Assembly (NCBI RefSeq): GCF_030411735.1
Contig: NW_026848146.1
Span: 186,001-250,000 of the forward strand
Length of the DNA: 64,000 nucleotides
Direction of reading: 5' to 3'
DNA from: Phialemonium atrogriseum
Lineage: Eukaryota > Ascomycota > Sordariomycetes > Cephalothecales > Cephalothecaceae
A program made the translations under genes and the position numbers. The notes under the pieces were generated by a model. It had not been told where the DNA came from. It did not search any database and was given only the letters and a program-made list of their open reading frames with translations. Shown one piece after another: positions 11,036 through 22,981 of this stretch. Positions within the stretch are counted from its first letter, which is position 1. Every line of letters starts with the position of its first letter.

Positions 11036-13019
11036 TTAAGCCTGGTACGTGGAAGCAGAAACATTCCCTCCACGGCCGGTCCAGTTGACGTGGATATCCT
11101 CGCCTACCTTGTACTTGGAGCTGGCGAACTCGGGCTTGATTCTGAAGGTGTGAGCGCCGAAGTAATCACGCTGTCCCTGGAGCAGGTTTGCCGGCAGATC
11201 CTTGGTGCGGTAACCATCAAACCAGGACAGGGCAGTCGAGAAAGCGGGGGTCGGGATGCCGAGCAGCGCCGCCTTCGAGACAACGTCTCTCCAGCCGGGC
11301 TGAGCCTTGTGGATGGCATTGTTGAAGAAATCGTCGAAGAGCAGGTTCTCCAGATCCGGCTGCTTGCGGTACGCGGCAGTGATGTCCTTGAGGAAGACGG
11401 ACCGGATAATGCAGCCACCACGCCACATTAGGGCAATCGATGGCTTGTTCAGCTTCCAGCCGTATTCCTTGGCGGCCTAGACGGCGTGGTTAATTAAAAA
11501 GCACCTTCTTGCACACCACTCCCTGGGGCGACGGCTTACCTCCTGCATGAGCATGAAGCCCTGGGCGTAGGAAATGATCTTGGAGGCGTACAGAGCTTGC
11601 TCCAGGTCGTCGAGGAACTGCTCCTTGTTGCCCTCGAACGTGTTGGCCCTGCCGACAAACTCGAGCTTGGACGAAGCCTTGACACGCTCATCCTTGATGC
11701 TGGACAAGCAGCGGGCGAGCACAGCCTCGGCAATGAGGGTCACAGGCATGCCCAAGTCCAAGGCGTTGACTGCTGTCCACTTGCCAGTACCCTTCTGGCC
11801 AGCCTTGTCAAGAATCTTCTCGACCAGGGCAGTGCCATCAGCGTCATTGTAGTACATGATATCCCTGGTGATCTCGATCAAGAAGGAGTCCAGGACACCC
11901 TTGTTCCACTTGGCGAAAACGTCACCCATTTCCTTGTTTGACATCCCGAGGCCGCGCTTCATGATATCGTACGCCTAGAAGATGGGTGTTAGTACACATG
12001 GCGGGACTCGGCGGGCTACAAGTGGGCAATAGATACCTCGCAGATGAGCTGCATGTCGCCGTACTCGATGCCGTTGTGGACCATCTTGACATAGTGGCCA
12101 GCACCCTCATCACCGACCCACTCGCAGCAGGGCTCGTTGTCGCTCTTGGCAGAGATGCTCTGGAAGATATCCTTGATGAAGGGCCAGGCATCCTCGTGGC
12201 CACCGGGCATGATGGAAGGGCCGTAACGGGCGCCCTCCTCGCCGCCGGAGACACCAGAGCCGACGAAGCGGAGGCCCTTGGATGCGAGGTACCTCGTTCT
12301 CCGGTTGGAATCGGGGAAATGTGAGTTACCACCGTCGATGATGATATCTCCACGCTCGAGAAGGGGGAGGAGGGTCTCGATCCAGTCGTCAACAGCCTTG
12401 CCAGCCTGGACCAGGAGCATGATACGGCGGGGCTTCTTCAGCTTGGAGACAAACTCCTCGGTGGAGTGGGCGCCAACGATGGACTTGCCCTTGGCCTCGT
12501 TTTCGAGGAAGCGGTCGACCTTGGACACGGTGCGGTTGAAAGCGCAAATGGTGAAACCATGGTCGGCCATGTTCAGGATCAGGTTCTGGCCCCTTGGCTC
12601 ATGTTAGCCACGACTGGCGCGCGAGGATCGGAGGAAATGCGGCTCAAACTTACATGACGGCCAGGCCAATAAGGCCGAGATCAGCACTTGCGGTATCGTT
12701 AGCATTGCCTTGATTCTCTGGTTTCAGGGAGGATGAGATAGCTCGCCCGATCCCGCCAACGTTGAGGTTGGCCAGACGAGCGCTGGGAGGGACTCAGTAG
12801 GTATAAATGGAAGGAGATACGCAGCATCAATTAAACAAGTGCTGGAGGGTGGTTCCGACAACTACTGCGAGGCAGATCATCGACTTGCTGGCAAAGACGG
12901 AACTCCATCACCACCTGGAGGGGATGATCTCAGGTGCCTCGTGGTTTGCTTGGATTTGCTTGATCGGAGGAAGAAGGTGGGGTAGAACTTGCACAAGGGA
13001 CTTACACTGCACCAGACAT
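11036..13019 (-). CDS. gnd1: 6-phosphogluconate dehydrogenase, decarboxylating
   Basis: Cytosolic pentose-phosphate enzyme that oxidises 6-phosphogluconate to ribulose 5-phosphate and CO2 and makes NADPH. Exons in order are 13019-13006 (14 nt), 12686-12654 (33 nt), 12592-12037, 11974-11540 and 11476-11036. Together they encode 492 residues, the usual length. The first exon encodes only MSGA plus two bases of a Val codon, and the frame resumes as ADLGLIGLAVMGQN after a 319-nt intron. The dinucleotide-binding GLAVMGQN is at 12-19, the IDGGNSHFPD signature at 101-110, and VSGGEEGARYGPSIMPGG at 130-147. Catalytic Lys185 and Glu192 lie in GHYVKMVHNGIEYGD. The substrate-binding C-terminal helix domain is complete. 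The symbol is given by orthology to yeast GND1. Confidence 0.97.
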
Positions 13020-14355
13020 GGTGAATCAATGGGAACAGCAGGGTTCAGGGAAATCAAAAGAGGCAGAAAGGGGTTCTATGCTTGAAGGTGCAGCTGTTCC
13101 GGAGCCAAGGGCTTGAACAGGATTCCAGGTTCTTGGTTGTTGTTTGTTGTTGGGGGGAGGGAGTTGAGAAGAGCGGGATTTCTATTGGGGAAGGCGGGGA
13201 GGAGGAAAATATGGATGAGTGATGCAACTTCGAAGTCGGAGGAGGGTAGGAGGGCAATTGTGTAATAACGTCCAGTAGTAGGCAAAAGCTAAAATGAGCG
13301 GGTAATTGATGGCGGGGCTTATTACTCAGGGTCCCGACCGGCGACAGCATCAACCTGTTACCTGGATGATTTCATTGAGCCGTCCATCAAGTCAGTTCCT
13401 AGCTTTTTGTGCTGCTTGTCCATTCAGGTTTGACGATAACTACCATCTACTGTGGGCAGATGTTTGAAACGGTTCCAGCCCTCCTTTCCCATTGGACCAT
13501 AGCCCTCCATGCCTTGATGAGAACATTGGCGTTGCTGTTTTCCAACCCTCAGTGTTACAAGGAGAGGTCCCTCCCTCAATCAAACCCTTCCATCTCATCT
13601 TTGTGTGCCCCTGTGGGGCAAGGCGGGATTTTTGTTGTCAAGGTCAGGAGGGAAGTCCGACCATGTTTCGCTCCCCGTCACAACAATTGTCCGTGAAAAA
13701 ATGTCGCACCTAAATTCTCCGATCCTTATCAGTAGCTCTTAAAGACAACTTTAACACACTTAATCTGCACCTACCTATCCAATTGCCTGATAGTACGGAG
13801 TACACTCCGTGTTTACCGAATGACAGGTCTGTACGTCATGACGACGCCTATCTATTTCTTCGGCCTTTAGAGCTGGGAGGGCTCTAGAAGAGCCAAGCCA
13901 GAACCTCCAGGATCCACTATAACTGCATTTCACGCATTGCCTGTCTGTGTCTCCTGTGTTGTTGAACACATTTGAAACTACCGACAGTAGCATCTCTCAA
14001 TGCCAGGCCGATGATGGAGCTTTGGAGGGGCATCACTCTGGCACTCCTGCCCCTCCATTGCTCAAGGTGGGGTGATTGTCACTTCCATGTGTGGCGCATT
14101 GAAAGATCGGCAGGAATCACGTGGCACTGCACTGCCACTCGACAAGTTTCTTTAGAGGCTGAAAAAAAGTACTTTGTTGATCCCCGACTGCCAACTTCCC
14201 GACGCCACTGACCAGGCAACATCCCCACGTCAACGAGTCCTACCTCCCCGTCTTTGTTGAGGTTCTCAAGAAGGAACTTAAAATTTGCCGGTGGGACTCA
14301 CAGGTACGTGATAAATAACAGAGAACCACTCTTCTGCGAGCGCAACCAGTTCATC
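13020..14355. promoter_or_regulatory. Divergent promoter region (6PGD gene / RBM42-like gene)
   Basis: This 1.3 kb stretch separates two outward-facing housekeeping genes. The 6PGD side (13060-13350 read on the minus strand) is very pyrimidine-rich with CCTCC and CAACAAC runs, typical of a strong fungal leader. I see no coding sequence that can be linked to a family. Confidence 0.45.
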
Positions 14356-15573
14356 ATGTCGTACCCCGGTCCTCCAGGTGTATCCAGCAACTCGTCGCAC
14401 CCTTCGCTGCCACCACGACCACCAGCCCCAGCCAAGCAGCCATCGGGCTTCAAGCCAGCATTTCCACAGGCGACGAACTCATCATCCCCATCCTACCCAT
14501 CCTATGCTCCCAGCCCAGCTCCCAGTTATCCGACAGCCACCTCGTACTCGAATGGCCCCAGCTACGGTGCTGCCCCTCCACGCCAATATGTCGCCCAACC
14601 CACCACGGCACCCTACCCCTCCTACTCGCAACCTCCCACCATAGGTGGAGGCCCTACCACCTACCAGCAGTCATCCTCATACAACTACCCCCAACGAAAC
14701 TATCCACAACAACAGGCCTACTTCGGCGGCGCCAGCAGCGCGAGCTACTCAACTCCGCCTCAGATTCGCAACCCCTTCCCCGCACCCGACCCATCCGGCG
14801 GCGGCGGCGGCGGCGGCGACCACGACGCCGAGATGGCTGCCCAGATAGCCCAGTGGCAGAGCGCGTACATGCCAAAAGAAGCGGTCGACCCTACCGGCAA
14901 GCACCCCGGCGGCGGCCGGTTCGGCGGCGGGGCTAACGCGGGCGCGTCGGCGGTGACGGGAGCAGCCGGGGCGGCGGCGGCGACAGCGGCGGCGGACGCT
15001 GCAAAGGCGACGGATGCGGCGGACCCCGGCGCAGCGGCCGCGGCGGGAGACGGGAAGAAGAAGACGGTGTACCGCGAGGGCGGCGGCAAGAAGTGGATGG
15101 ACGACACGCTGCTCGAGTGGGATCCCAACCACCTGCGGCTCTTCGTGGGCAACCTGGCCGGCGAGGTGACGGACGAGTCACTGCTCAAGGCCTTCTCGCG
15201 GTGGACCAGCGTGCAGAAAGCCAAGGTGGTGCGGGACAAGCGCACGACCAAGAGCAAGGGCTACGGGTTCGTGAGCTTCTCGGACCCGGACGACTTCTTC
15301 CAGGCGGCCAAGGAGATGAACGGCAAGTACATCCAGAGCCACCCCGTGGTCGTGCACAAGGCCAAGACCGAGATCAAGCCCCAGATCACCAAGGACGACC
15401 GTCGCGGCCGGGGCAAGAACAACAAGAAGGGCCGCGGCAACAAGAGCGGCAGCGGCTCGGGCAGGGGCGACGGTGCCGCCCCCGGATACGAGCCGCACCT
15501 TGGCCCGGCCGCTGGCTCCGGCATTACGAAGCCCGGCCAGAAGACGAGGGGCGGCCTCAAGCTCCTGGGTTAG
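14356..15573 (+). CDS. RBM42-like RNA-binding protein (single RRM)
   Basis: Nuclear RNA-binding protein of the RBM42 type; animal RBM42 associates with the spliceosome and hnRNP K. The gene is a single exon of 405 residues. The N-terminal half (1-150) is low-complexity and rich in Pro, Ser, Tyr and Gln, with repeated SYP/PSY elements. A Gly run and an Ala-rich segment (about 190-235) follow. The conserved lead-in DDTLLEWDPNHLRLFVGNL then enters one RRM at about 258-336, with RNP2 LFVGNL at 261-266 and RNP1 KGYGFVSF at 301-308. The tail is basic and RG/GR-rich. The ATG at 14356 (MSYPGPP) was chosen over an in-frame start at 14254, which adds a segment without family resemblance. There is no intron. 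Confidence 0.88.
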   Translation: MSYPGPPGVSSNSSHPSLPPRPPAPAKQPSGFKPAFPQATNSSSPSYPSYAPSPAPSYPTATSYSNGPSYGAAPPRQYVAQPTTAPYPSYSQPPTIGGGPTTYQQSSSYNYPQRNYPQQQAYFGGASSASYSTPPQIRNPFPAPDPSGGGGGGGDHDAEMAAQIAQWQSAYMPKEAVDPTGKHPGGGRFGGGANAGASAVTGAAGAAAATAAADAAKATDAADPGAAAAAGDGKKKTVYREGGGKKWMDDTLLEWDPNHLRLFVGNLAGEVTDESLLKAFSRWTSVQKAKVVRDKRTTKSKGYGFVSFSDPDDFFQAAKEMNGKYIQSHPVVVHKAKTEIKPQITKDDRRGRGKNNKKGRGNKSGSGSGRGDGAAPGYEPHLGPAAGSGITKPGQKTRGGLKLLG

Positions 15574-16311
15574 CCCAGTCTTGCTCGGCTATCTGGGAGC
15601 GGAGCGCACTTTGATTTCCATCGCCTTACCTGGTGGGGACAGGAAGAAAGCTATGATCTCATCGGGCGTGGATATTGAGTCGATCAAGACGGTATTCAGC
15701 AGGCGAGGCACGGGAAAGTGCTCAGAGAAACCTAGAGAACGTGCATTGGAGGCAACTGGTACTTGACATTTGCTCTCGGCGTTGGGGGTAGGAACATACC
15801 CAGGATTAATGGCTACTTGACGGCAGCAGCAGTTGTATCGCACTTAGCTAACCGTCTGCGTATAGAGTCAAGAACAGAAATTCATGAATAATTCTTCACA
15901 ATCCCCATTTGTAGGATTTCTACGCTTCCTCGTTCTTCTGACCCCGTATTTATTTTCATGTATCTCGATGGAAATGCACATACCCTAAAAGTACCCGACT
16001 GTACGCCATCCCCATGACCACCTTGCGTTTATCCCCCTCTTCCTTCAAATGTCTACTATTATTACATGGGTATTTTGCAACTGTCCATCACAATCGACCT
16101 ATTTCCCCTAAGGATGTTCGTCCTTGACGGTCGGTGTCCGAAGCCTATGCTGATTTGTGTCCGTTGAATATAAATGGTCGTTCGAGACGGATTATCTTTT
16201 GTACAGGATGGGAGACGATGTCTAAATATCGCACCATATGCATATCGATTAGAAAATAATTTCGGGGGGCCGCTGACACAAAAGCCGCCCGGGCTTGATC
16301 GACCGGTGATT
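15574..16311. other. Intergenic between two converging genes
   Basis: This 738-base stretch covers the 3' flanks of the RBM42-like gene and the transporter gene. A plus-strand open frame that enters the transporter's 3' end is an antisense shadow. Nothing else is visible. Confidence 0.45.
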
Positions 16312-18285
16312 CTAGTCCTCCCGTTCGGACTTTTTATTCAAGTTGGATACCAGTTCTGGCGACGAAATCGTGTCGCCGTCCACGGCGAACGCATTGTCCT
16401 CCGCATCGGTGCTGTGCCGGAGGAGTCCCGTATCCTCGCCGCCGTCATCGGCGTCCTCGTCGCCGCCGCTGGTGCTGGACGAGGAGAAGCCGTTGGAGTC
16501 CACCTCCTTGTTGCCGGCCATGTGGCTGCGGTGGGCCTCGGCCTGGGCCTCCTCGCGCATCTTGGCGATCTTGAGCCAGTTGTACGCGGCGATGGCCCCG
16601 AGGGTGACGAGCAGGCCGGAGACGTTGACCACGGTCAGCGTGTCGCCGAAGACGATGGCGGCGGCCGAGATGGTGACGGCTTCCTTGAAGATGCCCGCGA
16701 TCGACAGGGTCACGACCGACGTCCGTTGCAGCAGGGCGAACTCGGCGGCCGTCATCATGAAGGCGATGGCGCCAGGGAAGACGATTAACATGGGGGTGAG
16801 GATGGGGCCCCATTCGTTGGCAAGCGTGCCGATGCCTTGCAGTAGCGCCGGAAAGCCCTCGGCGGGGATGGCAATTACGATGAGAGACAGGAACATCACG
16901 GGGGCGAGGAAGAATATGCTGGAGAATGGATTGGAGGTTGCGGGGTTGCGTAGGAGGAGGATCTGCGTCAGGGCCCAGCGGAATCCAGAGAAAAAGGCGG
17001 CCGAGATGACCAGGAGGAACCCGCCCATTTTAAATTCGACTTCGCCAGCGACCATCATGACGACGCCTGCGGTCATGGTTGCGATTATGGCGATGAGCCT
17101 CCATGTCGGGGACTCGAGGCGGAACAGGAAGGCAAAGACGAGAACGAATGCTAGGCTTGAGGACTTGCACATGGCTGCGGGGTTGTTAGGCTTTTCGATT
17201 CCCCCAAACCAACGCCGTTCGATAGACTTACTGTAGAATGTGAGAGTGATGAACTTCAGGGACGTGTTGCCCAGACCGATGTCAAGGCCAGTCGCCACTC
17301 CGCAGGGAGCAATTCGGGTGAAGTAGAACATCTTGGACATGATTGGCCTGTCCGGCTCGTGTCTTGATTGCCCAAGGTCTGATCTGTGGGCATTTTCTGG
17401 CCGGAATGAGGGTATGAAGTAGAGGGTCAGAGACGCAAGGGAAAACTGTACGATCATATGCACGGCAGTCGTAAACAGCGGGAAAGGAAAGTTGAGTTTG
17501 TCCTTATCGAACATCCACTTGTTGTACTACATGTGCATGTTAGTCTCTTCTCTGGCCTGGATCTCGAAGCAGCGGGGCGGGGGGGAGGGAGGGCAGAGGT
17601 TTACCAGTGAGATGAGGAGAGAGAAGAAATACCACAGGCCGATAAGGACTCCGTTCACCAAGAGCCTCCTGGCAACGGTTTGGTCCGCCTCTTTCTTCTC
17701 CTGAGCTGTGATTCTCTCCCGGACAACCCTCTGATCTAGACGGGTATTCCGTCTCTTCTTTCGCTGTTTCCGACGTTTGTCCTCCCCGGTGAGGCCCGCC
17801 TCTTCGTCGTCGTGCAGGTCTTCATCCGACAAGCTGTCGTTACCCCTTTCATCCGTCCTCGAAGCGTCCGTCTCGTCGTCTACCTCCAATATCTTGGGCT
17901 CCTCGTGGGCACTCAACTGGTTCCTAACCGATGACGCCGTAGGCCGCGAGGATCCAGATTGGTTGGTTCCAGAGTTGGCCGGATTCTTCAGGCTACTCCT
18001 GCGCCGGCGATGGGCAGCTGGAGCGATGGGGTCCATTTCGATGTCGTCGGAGCGCAGGGTTACCGGAGCAGACGCGGCATCTGGATATGTCCAGTTGTCG
18101 GAGGGGCCAGCTGGCCAGGGGTCTGTAGGGAGATTGAGATCCCCTAGAGCACGGGACGTCGAGATGGGCTGTGGCCTCGTCGAGGAGGTTGAGACGGAGA
18201 GGAAGGTGGTCGAATTGGGGTCTATTCGAGGGGGTGGAGCTGTGGGCGGTGTGCCTCTTCTGTCGGATGGGAAAGGAAGAGACAT
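16312..18285 (-). CDS. Triose-phosphate/nucleotide-sugar transporter family (SLC35C2-like)
   Basis: Multi-pass membrane transporter of the drug/metabolite superfamily, TPT branch, probably in Golgi or endomembranes. The substrate cannot be read from sequence. Exons in order are 18285-17605, 17526-17232 and 17174-16312, giving 612 residues. Intron 2 (57 nt) keeps the frame, so unspliced RNA would also be translatable. The first 200 residues are hydrophilic, Pro/Ser-rich and acidic, ending in a very basic patch (KRRKQRKKRRNTR). About ten hydrophobic helices then run from VNGVLIGLWYFFSLLISLYNKWMF to near residue 540. The core shows the TPT features MCKSSSLAFVLVFAFLFRLE and RWALTQILL, and late helices FKEAVTISAAAIVFGD. 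The C-terminal tail is acidic. It resembles SLC35C2 and yeast Ymd8. Confidence 0.88.
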
Positions 18286-19545
18286 ATTATTTTATGTAGG
18301 GTTATGTTGCTTCCGGTCTTTTCTTCATTGCCCATTAGCGATCTGATCTGGGGACATTGGAGCAGGTCGATGGCGCTCACAAGATGAGTTGTGGAGCAGC
18401 TTGGCACTCCTGAGCGAATCGCGAATCTGGCTAGAGTTTACTTGGGTCCCGACGTCCCAAGAAATCCCTGCCCTTGCTTGGCGTGTTGTGCAGGGCCCCT
18501 GTTACCTCAGGGCCCCTTCCCTCTTTTGCCTGTCACCTGGCACCCGCGAAGCACCGCAGATTCACATGAGTGTACCAGCGAATTCGGTATCGTTCGGAAA
18601 TGCCGGCACCTAGTGTATACTACAGTATGTCTGTTCATCGTCTTGCATTGCATCCTGTTTGATTCTTCAGGGTTCCTAGGTACCTATGGTGAGGCACGCG
18701 ACTTGCAGGAAGCCCCGCATCATCGACGGGCCATTCGGAAAGGAAGGGCGGGCTGGAATGTCGGTGGCTGATGGATACTTTGCCGACTTTTGATGGCTCG
18801 GTGGTCTACCACTACCTAGTGCCGCCGGGAAGTGTGGGGACGCTGGGGAGTGGTGAGGGATGACCCCTCTGTTAATCCGTACTTGCAGCGCCAATGCTTC
18901 CACATGATGCTCAGCGAACACTCTATTCTACTAACTACATACCTAGCCGAAGTAATTCGTTGTCCGCTGTGACTTGCGTAGGTAGTTACGGGTTATCAAG
19001 GCGATACCCGCAGTCAGTGATCGGCGATCTTCGCATTCTAGTCGGATCTAGTGTAGTAGTATACGTAGTATACGTTAGATAGTGGGTAGTCCAAGTCAAC
19101 GATACCAGGTGCTGGCGTCATCGCCCACTCCCCGTTCCCATTCCACTGGCTTTCTCTTAGTTCCATGCCACTTTTCATGCCTTAAGATGCGATACTTGAA
19201 GAATACTCGTGTAAGCCTAGGTACCTCTCGGCATGGTAGGTCCTAGTGAAGCATATTGCTTAGTCAGTCCCGGCCGTTCAAACTACCTATCGCAAGAAGG
19301 TAGGTGGTTGGAATGTCCCGGATGAGCTGAGCTGAACTTTGAACGACATCCCTTGCCACATTCTGAGTCCTCCCAAGTCAGTCTCCGAGCAACCCAGGAT
19401 CAAAATACTCAAGCGTATAAGCACCTGCCTACCTGAGTAGATTGGTATATAGAACTTGGGTAAGCCCTGGATCACTACATACCTCTCCCTTCTCATCCTC
19501 ATCTCTCAAGATCCCGGGCTCACTCTTTCTTTCCGAGTTGTAGCC
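18286..19545. promoter_or_regulatory. Divergent promoter region (TPT transporter / GH15-like gene)
   Basis: This 1.26 kb stretch lies between two outward-facing genes. It contains several copies of a short palindromic motif close to CCTAGGTACCTA (18675-18686, 19216-19226) and related CTACCTA/TAGGTA elements near 19040 and 19430, described under findings. An in-frame ATG at 19456 could extend the GH15-like protein by 30 residues. No separate gene is visible. Confidence 0.4.
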
Positions 19546-21820
19546 ATGGCTTCTACGTGCGCTACCATGACCCCGACCGGTCAAGTACGTCAGCATTCGG
19601 GGGGCTATCTCCCAATCGAGAACTATGGGTTGATAGGGAATATGCGGACCTGTGCCCTAGTGGGTATGGATGGGAGCATCGACTTCATGTGCTGGTAGGT
19701 TTAGCAGGCCCTGTGTGTGTCTGGGAGGAGATGGGCATCCCAAAGCTCACTACCCATAGGCCCGACTTTGACTCTCCGTCTGTCTTCTGCCGGCTTCTGG
19801 ATAAGGACAAGGGAGGATACTTCAGCATCCATCCCGACTCCAGCCTCTCATGCACGACCAAGCAGCAATACATGCCCTCGTCCAATATTCTACAAACTCG
19901 CTATATCAACGAAGTCGGTGTCGTTGACATTGTGGACTTCTTCCCAAGGCCAAAGAACGCCAGCGTCATAGCCAAGGGTCCCAGGCAGAACCCTTATCGG
20001 GAAATCATGACTGTCCAAGAGGAGCTTAAGAGATGGCTCGTCCGACGAGTAGAGTGCATCCGCGGAACGCTTTCCTTGGGTCCGGATAACCCCCTTTCCA
20101 TGTCGTCACCAAGGAGTCGGCAATGCTGATTCAGTTATAGATGTTGAGATCTTTCCTGCGTTTGATTATGCCCTGGAACCCCACACCACTACCATCGTTC
20201 AGCCTGTCCACGAGCCAGGAGGTGAGCGGAGCAAGACGGTGACTTTCCACAGCAAGAATGTCAAGCTGCAGCTGGACGTCTCAATTGATCGGGGCGAAGA
20301 AGATGCTGAGACTTGCCCGACTGTTGTGTTCAAAAAGGTCCAACGGCCCGGTATGCTGGGAGAGGGTGTCGTAGCCAGCATCGTGGTCCAGGAGGGGCAG
20401 GCCATCTCCTTCATCCTCCGCGACGACATCCAAAACCACGTCACTGAACACATTACAAGCTCCATCCTCGATTCTCAACAACACGACACCCAGGCTTTCT
20501 GGTACAACTGGATCTCGAAGAGCAAATACAAAGGCCGGTGGCGAGAAGTCGTCGCGCGCAGTCTCTTGATCTTAAAGCTAATGACCTATGAACCCACGGG
20601 TGCCATCATTGCCGCCCCGACGTTTTCTATTCCCGAGGATATTGGTGGTACTCGGTATGTGCCCTCGCCCCTCGTTCTCCTGGAGCTGCTGACCTGACAT
20701 AGGCCAAGTAACTGGGACTATCGCTACTGCTGGGTGCGAGATTCGAGTTTCACCATCTACATCCTGCTTCGTCTGGGGTTCACTGCTGAGGCAGACGCCT
20801 ACATGGGCTTCATCAGCGAACGGTTTATGAAGTCGTCGTTTCCAGACGAGGGACTGCCCATCATGTTCACGATCAGGGGCGAGACCGATATTCCCGAGAG
20901 GGAGCTATCCCACCTGGATGGCTATAGGGGTAGCAAACCAGTCCGGATCGGAAACGGGGCTGCTTTCCACAAGCAGTTTGACATATACGGTGAGCTGATG
21001 GATGGCATATATCTGTATAACAAGTACGGCAAGCCCATCAACTGGGAGCAGTGGTGCTCGGTCCGCCACATGCTCGACTACGTTCTCACCATAATGGACC
21101 AGCCGGACATGTCCATCTGGGAGGTGCGCAACAACAAACAGCACTTCACCTACTCCAAGATCATGCTGTGGGTGGCATTCGACCGGGGCCTGCGCCTCTC
21201 CGAAAAGAGGAACTTCCCGTGTCAAAACCGCGCCAAGTGGCTCGAGGCCAGAGACTCGCTGTATGAAGAGATCATGGAGAAGGGCTTCAACAAGGAGATG
21301 AATTGTTTCATCCAAAGCTACGAGAACAACACAATGCTCGACTCTTCCATCCTCATTGCCCCTCTGGTCTTCTTCATTGCCCCCAACGACCCTCGCTTCC
21401 TCAGCACCATGGATCGAATCCTGTTGCCACCCGAGAAGGGGGGGTTGACGAGCACCGGCCTCGTGTATCGCTATAACACAGAGGTCTCTGAAGATGGTGA
21501 GTTCTGGCCCCCTTTCATCTGTACCCCCCTTCTCGCTAACTGTCTCCACAGGCGTTGGAGGCCGCGAGGGAGCTTTCAGCATGTGCGTTTTCTGGCTGGT
21601 GGAAGCCATGACTCGGGCGAGCGTGTACGAGCCCAAGTATCTGCCAAGGGCGATCAATCTCTTCCAGAATATCCTGAGCTTCTCCAACCACCTGATGATG
21701 TTCTCGGAGGAGATCGCGCGCAGTGGCGAGCAGCTCGGAAACACTCCGCAGGCCTTCAGTCACTTGGCCCTCATCAGTGCCGCCTTCAACTTGGATCGTG
21801 TGTCAGAGTTTCAGAAGTAG
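19546..21820 (+). CDS. Glycoside hydrolase family 15-like protein (trehalase/glucoamylase-like)
   Basis: Intracellular GH15-type (alpha/alpha)6 glycosidase with the N-terminal beta-sandwich seen in bacterial and fungal glucoamylase-like or trehalase-like proteins. The substrate is unproven. Exons are 19546-19694, 19760-20079, 20141-20654, 20703-21496 and 21552-21820, giving 681 residues. All junctions are phase-consistent and restore family motifs: SIDFMCWPDFDSPSVFCRLLD, TLSLDVEIFPAFDY, GGTRPSNWDYRYCWVRDSSF and SEDGVGGREGAFSMCVFWL. The N-terminal opening YLPIENYGLIGNMRTCALVG is typical. The helical catalytic half starts near residue 328 with WDYRYCWVRD. There is no signal peptide from either candidate start. 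Intron 2 uses an unusual donor, GTCCGG. Comparable fungal proteins are about 650-690 residues, so it looks complete. Confidence 0.88.
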
Positions 21821-22230
21821 GTAGATGTCGGGTTGTTAAGGGCGGAGAGATATCGAATACTTTTCTGAAAGTTTTATGTTCTTGTATTGCCACCGAGTAG
21901 GTACCCCTAAACTTAAATGGTAGCTCTACTGTGCAAGTTGAAGAGAGAGAACGGGCGCCACCCAAGGATCCGCACGCTTCGCCGAGGAGAGCCACCAGTG
22001 TCTCCGACTAAACTTACCTCCGCTTGTGGGATATTAATATGAGGGAAGATTGGGCCCGGCATTACTGCGATGGGGACGGTTTCCCCTATGTACAGGCCCC
22101 ATAGATGTGCGGGCATGGCTCACGCCGAAAACCGTAAAATTCGGGTGTTAGGGAACCACCCCCCCACCACCCCCCTCTTCCATTTCCTCGAGCCGTAACG
22201 CCGTCGCTATGCAGGTTGGTATCCAAATCA
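21821..22230. other. Intergenic between two converging genes
   Basis: This 410-base stretch holds the 3' ends of the GH15-like and TAF3 genes. I see no gene or notable element. Confidence 0.45.
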
Positions 22231-22981
22231 TCACAAAGAATCCATCATCTCGTCGTAGTCCCCGATGCTGCGGTCTCCAAGGGAACTCAGACCCGAACTG
22301 GGAGGCCTGGAACCGTCGCCGTTCCCGTTGGCGTGCTGCTCTTCGGCGACGTCGCGCACCGCCCCCTGCGAGGCCGCCCGCATCTTCTCGATCCATCTCT
22401 GTATGCTGGGGACCTCGCCCCCCTCGACGAGGACATCACCGTGTTCGTTGCACCTCCCGAGGAGTGTACCGGCGTACTTTGAATCGTCGTCTGTCTTTCC
22501 GTGCTTCTTCTTGAGCGCTACACGCAACCCGAGTCAGCACTTTTGAATGTATATACGCCCTGCTGCTCCTAGACCATCACTCACCGTTAAGGTAATCAGT
22601 CGCATCCTCGACCCCATCCAGGGCGACGCGCTTGATCTCCTTGTTGACGGGGCCCCTGGCCCAGGCGACGAACTCGTCGGCGCCCCGCGTGTCCTCGACG
22701 CCGAGGAACTCCTGCTCCTCCTCGGCCCGCTCCGGCAGCAGCGCGCCCATGTACTGCAGGGCCATGCGCACGTCGACGACGTCGGGCCCCGCGGCCGAGT
22801 CGGACCCGTTGTGCGCCGCGTACAGGGCCGTCATGTGGCAGAGCTCCGAGAGGTAGCGCGCCGCGAGGTCGGTCAGCGAGTCGAGCACCGTGGGCTTGGC
22901 GCTGTGGTAGCCCATTGCGCGCAGGATCTGGAGGACGCTGGGCCGGAGGAGGGTGTGGAACAGGGCCTGGGGGGGCGTCAT
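22231..22981 (-). CDS. taf3: TFIID subunit 3 (TAF3), bromodomain-associated histone fold
   Basis: Subunit of the general transcription factor TFIID; it pairs with TAF10 through a histone fold. Exons 22981-22585 and 22517-22231 are joined in phase 1 (YLNALKKKHGK), giving 227 residues. The histone-fold (Bromo_TP) domain covers about residues 1-95, with LRPSVLQILRAMGYHSAKPTV, LAARYLSELCHMTALYAAHN and VDVRMALQYMGAL. A conserved stretch, GADEFVAWARGPVNKEIKRVA, follows. The C-terminus (about 150-227) is hydrophilic. There is no PHD finger, as is usual for fungal TAF3. Other histone-fold proteins of this class, such as Spt7, are much longer. The gene is head-to-head with TAF7, another TFIID subunit. 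Confidence 0.8.

Noticed and set aside
19456..19545. Earlier ATG of the GH15-like gene
   Set aside because: It is in frame but adds a 30-residue segment before the family-typical N-terminus; kept only as an alternative start.
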